This document shows positions 24,411 to 35,547 of a stretch of 64,000 nucleotides of DNA, piece by piece; position 1 is the stretch's first letter, and each line of letters starts with the position of its first letter. The notes beneath the pieces were generated by a model. It did not search any database. It had not been told where the DNA came from and saw nothing but the letters and a program-made list of their open reading frames with translations. The position numbers and the translations under genes were made by a program. This DNA is from Clusia tigrina (taxonomy: Eukaryota > Arthropoda > Insecta > Diptera > Clusiidae), in NCBI GenBank assembly GCA_920105625.2, contig OV050030.1:159163863-159227862 (forward strand), given 5' to 3'.

Positions 24411-26640
24411 TTAATAAGTGTTTGATTTGGGACTCAAGGTTAGCATAGCTATGAGCGATAGCTTAAAATGATAAGAGGCTCGAGTACTTTATTGTCACAA
24501 AATTTTAAGATTTTATTACACTCCAGTTAAAATTTCAAGCATTTGATTGTTGCAAACTTTGATAGGTATAGGACGCACCGTATAGAAGTTAGGGCCATTT
24601 GAAATTTTATCAGTGTTTGTTTTGGGACTCAAGGGTAGCATAGCTATGAGCGATAGCTTAAAGTGACAAGAGGCTCGAGTACTTTATTGTCACAAAATTG
24701 AAAGGTTTTATTACGCTCCTGTAAAAAGTTACACGCTTTTCAATGTTGCAAACTTTGATAGGTATAGGAAGCACCGTATAGAATTTAGGGCCATTTGAAG
24801 TTATATCAGTGTTTGTTTTGGGATTCAATAGTAGCATAGCTATGAGTGATGGCTTAACTTGACAAGAGGCACGAGTACCTTATTGTCACAAAATTTCAAG
24901 ATTTTATTACGCATCAGTAAAAAGTTACAAGTATATAAATGTGCAAACTCTGATAGATATAAGACGCACATTATAGAATTTAGGGCCATTTGAAGTTTTA
25001 TCAGTGTTTGATTTGGGATTCCAGGGTAGCCTAGCTATGAGCGATAGTTTAAATTGACAAGAGGCACGAGTACTTTATTGTCACAAAATTTCAAGGTTTC
25101 ATGACGCTCCAGTAAAAAGTTACAACATTTGAATGTTGCAAACTTTGATAGATATAGGACGCACAGTATAGAAGTTAGCGCCATTTGAAGTTTTATCAGT
25201 GTTTGATTTGGGATTAAAGGGTAGCATAGCAATGAGCGATAGCTTAAATTAATAAGAGGCACGAGTACTTTATTGTCACAAAATGTCAAGGTTTTATGAC
25301 GCTCTAGTAAAAAGTTACAAGCATTTGATTGTTGCAAACTGTGATAGGTGTAAGACGCACCGTATAGAAGTTAGGGCAATTTGAAGCTTTATCAGTGTTT
25401 GATTTGGAACTCAAGGGTAGCATAGCTATGAGCGATAGCTTAAATTGACAAGAGCCTCGAGTACTTTATTGTCACAAAATTTTAAGATTTTATTACACTC
25501 CAGTAAAAAGTTACAAGCATTTGAATGTTGCAAACTTTGATAGATATAAGACGCACAGTATAGAGTTTAGGGCTATTTGAAGATTTATCAGTGTTTGATT
25601 TGGCACTCAAGGGTAGCATAGCTATGAGCGATAGCTTAAATTGACAAGAGGCACGAGTACTTTATTGTCACAAAATTTCAAGGTTTCATGACGCTCCAGT
25701 AAAAAGTTACAAGCATTTGAATGTTGCAAACATTGATAGGTATAGGAAGCACCGTAAAGAAGTTAGGGCCATTTAAAGTTTTATCAGTGTTTGATTTGGG
25801 ACCCAAGGGTAGCATAGCTTTGAGCGATAGCTTAAATTGACAAGAGGCACGAGTACTTTATTGTCACAAAATTTCAAGCTTTCATGATGCTCCAGTAAAA
25901 AGTTACAAGCATTTGAATGTTGCAAACTTTGATAGGTATAGGAAGCACCGTAAAAAAGTTAGGGCCATTTGAAGTTTTATCAGTGTTTGATTTGGGACTC
26001 AAGGGTAGCATAGCTATGAGCGATAGCTTAAATTGACAAGAGGCACGAGTACTTTATTGTCACAAAATTTCAAGATTTTATTAAACCCCAGTTAAAAGTT
26101 ACAAGCATTTGAATGTTGCAAACTTTGATATGTATAGGACGCACCGCATAGAAGTTAGGACCATTTGAAGTTTTATCTGTGTTTGTTTTGGGACTCAAGG
26201 GTAGCATAGCTATGAGCGATAGCTTAAATTGACAAGAGGCACGAGTACTTTATTGTCACAATATTTCAAGGTTTTATTACGGTCCAGTAAAAAGTTACAA
26301 GAATTTGATTGTTGCAAACTGTGATAGGTATAGGACGCACCATACAGAAATTAGGGCAATTTGAAGTTTTATCATTGTTTGTTTTGGGACCGAAGGGTAT
26401 CATAGCTATGATCGATAGCTTAAATTGACAAGAGGCACGAGTACTTTATTGTCACAAAATTTCAAGGTTTCATGACGCTCCAGTAAAAAATTACAAGCAT
26501 TTCTATGTTGCAAACTTTGATAGGTATAGGAAGCACCGTATAGAAGTTAGGGTCATTTGGAGTTTTATAAGTGTTTGATTTGGCACTCAAGGGTAGCATA
26601 GCTATGAGCGATAGCTTAAATTGACAAGAGACACGAGTAC

Positions 26641-26660
26641 TTGATAAGAGGCTCGAGTAC
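26641..26660. repeat. 20-bp insertion creating a hybrid monomer
   Basis: After GACAAGAGACACGAGTAC the sequence repeats the same region in another variant form, TTGATAAGAGGCTCGAGTAC, before TATATTG. A monomer with the GACAAGAG/CACGAG type is thus joined to one with the GATAAGAG/CTCGAG type, out of register by 20 bp. Confidence 0.9.
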
Positions 26661-27178
26661 TATATTGTAACAAAATTTCAAGATTTTATTACGCTCCAGT
26701 AAAAAGTTACAAGCATTTGAATGTTGCAAACATTGATAGGTATAGGAAGCACCGTAAAGAAGTAAGGGCCATATGAAGTTTTATCAGTGTTTGATTTGGG
26801 ACTCAAGGGTAGCGTAGCTTTGAGCGATAGCTTAAATTGACAAGAGGCACGAGTACTTTATTGTCACAAAATTTCAAGGTTTCATGACACTCCAGTAAAA
26901 AGTTACAAGCATTTGAATGTTGTAAACTTTGATAGGTATAGGACGCATCGTATAGAAGTTAGGGTCATTTGAAGTTTAACAAGTGTTTGATTTGGGACTC
27001 AAGGGTATCATAGCTATGAGCGATAGCTTAACTTGATAAGAGGCTCGAGTACTTTATTGTCACAAAGTTTCAGGATTTTATTACGCTCCAGTAAAAAGTT
27101 ACAAGCATTTGAATGTTGCAAACATTGATAGGTATAGGAAGCACCGTAAAGAAGTTAGGGCCATATGAAGTTTTATCA

Positions 27179-27374
27179 GTGTTTGATTTGGGACTCAAGG
27201 GTAGCATAGCTTTGAGCGATAGCTTAAATTGACAAGAGGCACGAGTACTTTATTGTCACAAAATTTCAAGCTTTCATGATGCTCCAGTAAAAAGTTACAA
27301 GCATTTGAATGTTGCAAACTTTGATAGGTATAGGAAGCACCGTAAAAAAGTTAGGGCCATTTGAAGTTTTATCA
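27179..27374. repeat. Representative full-length 196-bp monomer
   Basis: This unit is used here as the reference phase, starting at GTGTTTGATTTGGGACTCAA. Landmarks by consensus position are: palindrome CATAGCTATG at 27-36 (in this copy the variant GCTTTG replaces GCTATG); hairpin AGCTAT-N5-ATAGCT at 30-46; ScaI-type palindrome AGTACT at 66-71; A-tract CAAAATTT at about 81-88; AT-rich TTTTATT (here TTTCATG) at about 94-100; CCAGTAAAAAGTTAC at about 106-120; dyad CAAACTTTG at 137-145; and TTAGGGCCATTTGAAG near 173-188. 196 is not a multiple of 3, so any reading frame shifts at every unit and soon meets a stop. Confidence 0.95.
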
Positions 27375-28639
27375 GTGTTTGATTTGGGACTCAATGGTAG
27401 CATAGCTTTGAGCGATAGCTTAAAGTGACAAGAGGCTCGAGTACTTTATTGTCACAAAATTTTAAGATTTTATTACACTCCAGTAAAAAGTTACAAGCAT
27501 TTGATTGTTGCAAACTTTGATAGGTATACGACGCACCGTATAGAAGTTAGGGCCATTTGAAGTTTGATCGGTGTTTGTTTTGGGACTCAAGGGTATCATA
27601 GCTATGAGCGATAGCTTAACTTGATAAGAGGCTCGAGTACTTTATTGTCACAAAATTTCAAGATTTTATTACGCTCCAGTAAAAGGTTACAAGCATTTGA
27701 ATGTTGCAAACTTTGATAGATATAGGACGCACAGTATAGAATTTAGGGCCATTTGAAGATATATCAGTGTTTGTTTTGGGATTCAATAGTAGCATAGCTA
27801 TGAGCGAAAGCTTAAATTGACAAGAGGCACGAGTACTTTATTGTCAGAAAATTTCAAGGTTTCATGACGCTCCAGTAAAAAGTTACAAGCATTTGAATGT
27901 TGCAAACATTGATAGGTATAGGAAGCACCGTAAAGAAGTTAGGGCCATATGAAGTTTTATCAGTGTTTGATTTGGGACTCAAGGGTAGCATAGCTTTGAG
28001 CGATAGCTTAAATTGACAAGAGGCACGAGTACTTTATTGTCAGAAAATTTCAAGGTTTCATGACACTCCAGTAAAAACTTACAAGCATTTGAATTTTGCA
28101 AACTTTGATAGGTATGGGACGCACCGTATAGAAGTTAGGGTCATTTGAAGTTTAATAAGTGTTTGATTTGGGACTCAAGGGTATCATAGCTATGAGCGAT
28201 AGCTTAACTTGATAAGAGGCTCGAGTACTTTATTGTCACAAAGTTTCAGGATTTTATTACGCTCCAGTAAAAAGTTACAAGCATTTGAATGTTGCAAACA
28301 TTGATAGGTATAGGAAGCACCGTAAAGAAGTTAGGTCCATATGAAGTTTTATCAGTGTTTGATTTGGGACTCAAGGGTAGCATAGCTTTGAGCGATAGCT
28401 TAAATTGACAAGAGGCACGAGTACTTTATTGTCACAAAATTTCAAGGTTTCGTGACACTCCAGTAAAAAGTTACAAGCATTTGAATGTTGCGGACTTTGA
28501 TAGGTGTAGGACGCACCATATAGAAGTTAGGGTCATTTGAAGTTTAATAAGTGTTTGATTTGGGACTCAAGGGTATCATAGCTATGAGCGATAGCTTAAC
28601 TTGATAAGAGGCTCGAGTACTTTATTGTCACAAAGTTTC

Positions 28640-28700
28640 AGGATTTTATTACGCTCCAGTAAAAAGTTACAAGCATTTGAATGTTGCATACATTGATAGG
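28640..28700. other. Example of common AT-rich core with A-tracts
   Basis: Each monomer has short A or T runs (CAAAATTT or CAAAGTTT, TTTTATT, TAAAAAG, GCATTTGAA, GCAAAC) spaced about 11-17 bp apart over some 60 bp. Such runs can bend DNA when phased near 10.5 bp; phasing here is only approximate. Confidence 0.4.
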
Positions 28701-28890
28701 TATAGGAAGCACCGTATAGAATTTAGGGCCATTTGAAGTTATATCAGTGTTTGTTTTGGGATTCAATAGTAGCATAGCTATGAGTGATGGCTTAACTTGA
28801 CAAGAGGCACGAGTACCTTATTGTCACAAAATTTCAAGATTTTATTACGCACCAGTAAAAAGTTACAAGTATATAAATGTTGCAAACTCT

Positions 28891-30851
28891 GATGATAGAT
28901 AGCAAACACAGTATAGAATTTAGGGCCATTTGAAGTTTTATCAGTGTTTGATTTGGGACTCCAGGGTAGCATAACTATGAGCGATAGCTTAAATTGATAA
29001 GAGGCCCGAGTACTTTATTGTCAAAAAATTTCAAGATTTTATTACACCCCAGTTAAAAGTTACAAGCATTTGAATGTTGCAAACTTTGAAATGTATAGGA
29101 CGCACCGCATAGAAGTTAGGACCATTTGAAGTTTTATCTGTGTTTGTTTTGGGCCTCAAGGGTAGCATAGCTATGAGCGATAGCTTAAATTGGCAAGAGG
29201 CACCAGTACTTTATTGTCACAATATTTCAAGGTTTTATTACGCTCCAGTAAAAAGTGACAAGCTTTTGATTGTTGCAAACTGTGATAGGTATAGGACGCA
29301 CCGTATAGAAGTTAGGGCCATTTGAAGTTTTATAAGTGTTTGATTTGGGACTCAAGGTTATCATAGCTATGAGCGATGGCTTAACTTGATAAGAGGCTCG
29401 AGTACTTTATTGTCACAAAATTTCAAGATTTTATTACGCTCCAGTAAAACGCTGCAAGCATTTGAATGTTGCAAACTTTGATAGGTATAGGATGCACCGT
29501 ATAGAAGTTAGGCCAATTTGTAGTTGTATAAGTGTTTGATTTGGGACTCAAGGGTAGCATAACTATGAGCGATAGCTTAAATTGATAAGAGGCTCGAGTA
29601 CTTTATTGTCACAAAATTTCAAGATTTTATTACGCTCCAGTAAAAAGTTACAAGCATTTGAATGTTGCAAACTTTGATAGGTATAGGAAGCACCGTATAA
29701 AAGTTAGGGCCATTTGAAGTTTTATCAGTGTTTGATTTGGGACTCAATGATAGCATAGCTTTGAGCGATAGCTTAAAGTGACAAGAGGCTCGAGTACTTT
29801 ATTGTCACAAAATTTTAAGATTTTATTACACTCCAGTAAAAAGTTACAAGCATTTGATTGTTGCAAACTTTGATACGTATACGACGCACCGTATAGAAGT
29901 TAGGGCCATTTGAAGTTTAATCGGTGTTTGTTTTGGGACTCAAGGGTATCATAGCTATGAGCGATAGCTTAACTTGATAAGAGGCACGAGTACTTTATTG
30001 TCACAAAATTTCAAGGTTTCATGACACTCCAGTAAAAAGTTACAAGCATTTGAATATTGCAGACTTTGATAGGTATAGGACGCACCGTATAGAAGTTAGG
30101 GTCATTTGAAGTTTAATAAGTGTTTGATTTGGGACTCAAGGATATCATAGCTATGAGCGATAGCTTAACTTGATAAGAGGCTCGAGTACTTTATTGTCAC
30201 AAAGTTTCAGGATTTTATTACGCTCCAGTAAAAAGTTACAAGCATTTGAATGTTGCAAACATTGATAGGTATAGGAAGCACCGTAAAGAAGTTAGGTCCA
30301 TATGAAGTTTTATCAGTGTTTGATTTGGGACTCAAGGGTAGCATAGCTTTGAGCGATAGCTTAAATTGACAAGAGGCACGAGTACTTTATTGTCACAAAA
30401 TTTCAAGGTTTCATGACACTCCAGTAAAAAGTTACAAGCATTTGAATGTTGCAGACTTTGATAGGTGTAGGACGCACCGTATAGAAGTTAAGGTCATTTG
30501 AAGTTTAATAAGTGTTTGATTTGGGACTCAAGGGTATCATAGCTATGAGCGATAGCTTAACTTGATAAGAGGCTCGAGTACTTTATTGTCACAAAGTTTC
30601 AGGATTTTATTACGCTCCAGTAAAAAGTTACAAGCATTTGAATGTTGCAAACATTGATAGGTATAGGAAGCACCGTATAGAATTTAGGGCCATTTGAAGT
30701 TATATCAGTGTTTGTTTTGGGATTCAATAGTAGCATAGCTATGAGTGATGGCTTAACTTGACAAGAGGCACGAGTACCTTATTGTCACAAAATTTCAAGA
30801 TTTTATTACTCACCAGTAAAAAGTAACAAGTATATAAATGTTGCAAACTCT
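28891..30851. repeat. HOR family R, 10-monomer unit (1961 bp)
   Basis: It is delimited by the marker GATGATAGATAGCAAACAC at 28891 and 30852. Inside lie AGGCCCGAGTAC with TTGTCAAAAAATTTC, TTTTGGGCCTCAAGG, and GTAAAACGCTGCAAGC (29451), which recur 1960 bp later. Confidence 0.85.
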
Positions 30852-33789
30852 GATGATAGATAGCAAACACAGTATAGAATTTAGGGTCATTTGAAGTTTT
30901 ATCAGTGTTTGATTTGGGACTCCAGGGTAGCATAACTATGAGCGATAGCTTAAATTGATAAGAGGCCCGAGTACTTTATTGTCAAAAAATTTCAAGATTT
31001 TATTACACCCCAGTTAAAAGTTACAAGCATTTGAATGTTGCAAACTTTGATATGTATAGGACGCACCGCATAGAAGTTAGGACCATTTGAAGTTTTATAT
31101 GTGTTTGTTTTGGGCCTCAAGGATAGCATAGCTATGAGCGATAGCTTAAATTGGCAAGAGGCACCAGTACTTTATTGTCACAATATTTCAAGGTTTTATT
31201 ACGCTCCAGTAAAAATTGACAAGCATTTGATTGTTGCAAACTGTGATAGGTATAGGACGCACCGTATAGAAGTTAGGGCCATTTGAAGTTTTATAAGTGT
31301 TTGATTTGGGACTCAAGGTTATCATAGCTATGAGCGATGGCTTAACTTGATAAGAGGCTCGAGTACTTTATTGTCACAAAATTTCAAGATTTTATTACGC
31401 TCCAGTAAAACGCTGCAAGCATTTGAATGTTGCAAACTTTGATAGGTATAGGATGCACCGTATAGAAGTTAGGCCATTTTTTAGTTGTATAAGTGTTTGA
31501 TTTGGGACTCAAGGGTAGCATAGCTATGAGCGATAGCTTAAATTGATAAGAGGCTCGAGTACTTTATTGTCACAAAATTTGAAGATTTTATTACGCTCCA
31601 GTAAAAAGTTACAACATTTGAATGTTGCCACTTTGATAGATATAGGACGCACAGTATAGAATTTAGTGCCATTTGAAGTTTTATCAGTGTTTGATTTGGG
31701 ATTAAAGGGTAGCATAGCTATGAGCGATAGCTTAAATTAATAAGAGGCACGAGTACTTTATTGTCACAAAATGTCAAGGTTTTATGACGCTCTAGTAAAA
31801 AGTTACAAGCATTTGATTGTTGCAAACTGTGACAGGTGTAAGACACACCGTATAGAAGTAGGGCCATTTGAAGTTTTATCAGTGTTTGATTTGGAACTCA
31901 AGGGTAGCATAGCTATGAGCGATAGCTTAAATTGACAAGAGGCTCGAGTACTTTATTGTCACAAAATTTTAAGATTTTATTACAATCCAGTAAAAAGTTA
32001 CAAGCATTTGATTGTTGCAAACTTTGATAGGTATAGGACGCACCGTATAGAAGTTAGGGCCATTTGAAGTTTAATCGGTGTTTGTTTTGGGACTCAAGGG
32101 TATCATAGCTATGAGCGATAGCTTAACTTGATAAGAGGCTCGAGTACTTTATTGTCACAAAATTTCAAGATTTTATTAGGCTCCAGTAAAAGGTTACAAG
32201 CATTTGAATGTTGCAAACTTTGATAGATATAGGACGCACAGTATAGAATTTAGATCCATTTGAAGATATATCAGTGTTTGTTTTGGGATTCAATAGTAGC
32301 ATAGCTATGAGCGATAGCTTAAATTGACAAGAGGCACGAGTACTTTATTGTCACAAAATTTCAAGGTTTCATGACGCTCCAGTAAAAAGTTACAAGCATT
32401 TGAATGTTGCAAAAATTGATAGGTATAGGAAGCACCGTAAAGAAGTTAGGGCCATATGAAGTTTTATCAGTGTTTGATTTGGGACTCAAGGGTAGCGTAG
32501 CTTTGAGCGATAGCTTAAATTGACAAGAGGCACGAGTACTTTATTGTCACAAAATTTCAAGGTTTCATGAGACTCCAGTAAAAAGTTACAAGCATTTGAT
32601 TGTTGCAAACTTTGATAGGTATAGAACGCACCGTATAGAAGTTAGGGCCATTTGAAGTTTAATCGGTGTTTGTTTTGGGACTCAAGGGTATCATAGCTAT
32701 GAGCGATAGCTTAACTTGATAAGAGGCTCGAGTACTTTATTGTCACAAAATTTCAAGATTTTATTAGGCTCCAGTAAAAGGTTACAAGCATTTGAATGTT
32801 GCAAACTTTGATAGATATAGGACGCACAGTATAGAATTTAGATCCATTTGAAGATATATCAGTGTTTGTTTTGGGATTCAATAGTAGCATAGCTATGAGC
32901 GATAGCTTAAATTGACAAGAGGCTCGAGTACTTTATTGTCACAAAGTTTCAGGATTTTATTACGCTCCAGTAAAAAGTTACAAGCATTTGAATGTTGCAA
33001 ACATTGATAGGTATAGGAAGCACCGTAAAGAAGTTAGGGCCATATGAAGTTTTATCAGTGTTTGATTTGGGACTCAAGGGCAGCATAGCTTTGAGCGATA
33101 GCTTAAATTGACAAGAGGCACGAGTACTTTATTGTCACAAAATTTCAAGCTTTCATGATGCTCCAGTAAAAAGTTACAAGCATTTGAATGTTGCAAACTT
33201 TGGTAGGTATAGGAAGCACCGTATAAAAGTTAGGGCCATTTGAAGTTTTATCAGTGTTTGATTTGGGACTCAATGGTAGCATAGCTTTGAGCGATAGCTT
33301 AAAGTGACAAGAGGCTCGAGTACTTTATTGTCACAAAATTTTAAGATTTTATTACACTCCAGTAAAAAGTTACAAGCATTTGATTGTTGCAAACTTTGAT
33401 AGGTATACGACGCACCGTATAGAAGTTAGGGCCATTTGAAGTTTAATCGGTGTTTGTTTTGGTACTCAAGGGTATCATAGCTATGAGCGATAGCTTAACT
33501 TGATAAGAGGCTCGAGTACTTTATTGTCACAAAGTTTCAGGATTTTATTACGCTCCAGTCAAAAGTTACAAGCATTTGAATGTTACAAACATTGATAGGT
33601 ATAGGAAGCACCGTATAGAATTTAGGGCCATTTGAAGTTATATCAGTGTTTGTTTTGGGATTCAATAGTAGCATAGCTATGAGTGATGGCTTAACTTGAC
33701 AAGAGGCACGAGTACCTTAATGTCACAAAATTTCAAGATTTTATTACGCACCAGTAAAAAGTTACAAGTATATAAATGTTGCAAACTCT
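30852..33789. repeat. HOR family R, 15-monomer unit (2938 bp)
   Basis: The markers are at 30852 and 33790. It contains the segment with AAGACACACCGTATAG (about 31839), which recurs at about 35758 and 40456. One monomer is shortened within GAATGTTGCCACTTTGATAG near 31625. Confidence 0.82.
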
Positions 33790-35527
33790 GATGATAGATA
33801 GCAAACACAGTATAGAATTTAGGGCCATTTGAAGTTTTATCAGTGTTTGATTTGGGACTCCAGGGTAGCATAACTATGAGCGATAGCTTAAATTGATAAG
33901 AGGCCCGAGTACTTTATTGTCACAAAATTTCAAGATTTTATTAGGCTCCAGTAAAAGGTTACAAGCATTTGAATGTTGCAAACTTTGATAGATATAGGAC
34001 GCACAGTATAGAATTTAGATCCATTTGAAGATATATCAGTGTTTGTTTTGGGATTCAATAGTAGCATAGCTATGAGCGATAGCTTAAATTGACAAGAGGC
34101 ACGAGTACTTTATTGTCACAAAATTTCAAGGTTTCATGACGCTCCAGTAAAAAGTTACAAGCATTTGAATGTTGCAAACATTGATAGGTATAGGAAGCAC
34201 CATAAAGAAGTTAGGGCCATATGAAGTTTTATCAGTGTTTGATTTGGGACTCAAGGGTATCATAGCTATGAGCGATAGCTTAACTTGATAAGAGGCTCGA
34301 GTACTTTATTGTCACAAAATTTCAAGATTTTATTAGGCTCCAGTAAAAGGTTACAAGCATTTGAATGTTGCAAACTTTGATAGATATAGGACGCACAGTA
34401 TAGAATTTAGATCCATTTGAAGATATATCAGTGTTTGTTTTGGGATTCAATAGTAGCATAGCTATGAGCGATAGCTTAAATTGACAAGAGGCACGAGTAC
34501 TTTATTGTCACAAAATTTCAAGGTTTCATGACACTCCAGTAAAAAGTTACAAGCATTTGAATGTTGCAAACTTTGGTAGGTATAGGAAGCACCGTATAAA
34601 AGTTAGGGCCATTTGAAGTTTTATCAGTGTTTGATTTGGGACTCAATGGTAGCATAGCTTTGAGCGATAGCTTAAAGTGACAAGAGGCTCGAGTACTTTA
34701 TTGTCACAAAATTTTAAGATTTTATTACACTCCAGTAAAAAGTTACAAGCATTTGATTGTTGCAAACTTTGATAGGTATACGACGCACCGTATAGAAGTT
34801 AGGGCCATTTGAAGTTTAATAGGCGTTTGTTTTGGGACTCAAGGGTATCATAGCTATGAGCGATAGCTTAAATTGATAAGAGGCCCGAGTACTTTATTGT
34901 CAAAAAATTTCAAGATTTTATTACACCCCAGTTAAAAGTTACAAGCATTTGAATGTTGCAAACTTTGATATGTATAGGACGCACCGCATAGAAGTTAGGA
35001 CCATTTGAAGTTTTATCTGTGTTTGTTTTGGGCCTCAAGGGTAGCATAGCTATGAGCGATAGCTTAAATTGGCAAGAGGCACCAGTACTTTATTGTCACA
35101 ATATTTTAAGGTTTTATTACGCTCCAGTAAAAAGTGACAGGCATTTGATTGTTGCAAACTGTGATAGGTATAGGACGCACCGTATAGAAGTTAGGGCCAT
35201 TTGAAGTTTTATAAGTGTTTGATTTGGGACTCAAGGGTATCATAGCTATGAGCGATGGCTTAACTTGATAAGAGGCTCGAGTACTTTATTGTCACAAAAT
35301 TTCAAGATTTTATTACGCTCCAGTAAAACGCTGCAAGCATTTGAATGTTGCAAACTTTGATAGGTATAGGATGCACCGTATAGAAGTTAGGCCAATTTGT
35401 AGTTGTATAAGTGTTTGATTTGGGACTCAAGGGTAGCATAGCTATGAGCGATAGCTTAAATTGATAAGAGGCTCGAGTACTTTATTGTCACAAAATTTCA
35501 AGATTTTATTACGCTCCAGTAAAAAGT

Positions 35528-35547
35528 TACAACATTTGAATGTTGCA
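35528..35547. other. Example of strong 7-bp-arm dyad (1-bp-deletion monomer)
   Basis: The usual ACAAGCATTTGAATGTTGC lacks the G here, giving CAACATT-TG-AATGTTG, a perfect inverted repeat with 7-bp arms and a 2-bp centre. Other copies are near 3072, 5384, 25123, 31612, 40229, 45327, 46886, 47669, 49435, 51001, 53548, 59807, 61335, 63090 and 63870. Confidence 0.85.

Larger units (their letters stand above)
20929..24821. repeat. HOR family M, copy 3 with insertion and deletions (3893 bp)
   Basis: It starts at GATTGAATAG (20929) and ends at the related anchor GATTCAATAG (24822). Compared with the 3719-bp copies it contains a four-monomer tandem duplication (about 21750-23312), lacks about one monomer near 23720-23790, and carries a 23-bp deletion with a monomer jump at about 24388. 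Confidence 0.88.
24822..28890. repeat. Mosaic segment of full-length monomers
   Basis: There is no long regular HOR here. The variant CAAAGTTTCAGGATTTTATT recurs near 27065, 28245 and 28635, the last two 390 bp (2 monomers) apart, alternating with GCTTTGAGCG monomers. A hybrid unit with a 20-bp insertion lies at 26641-26660. No gene or non-satellite sequence is seen. Confidence 0.72.

Noticed and set aside
24822..28890. A possible previously undescribed gene system hidden in the mosaic region
   Set aside because: Every part aligns to the 196-bp monomer. There is no non-repeat stretch long enough to hold a gene.
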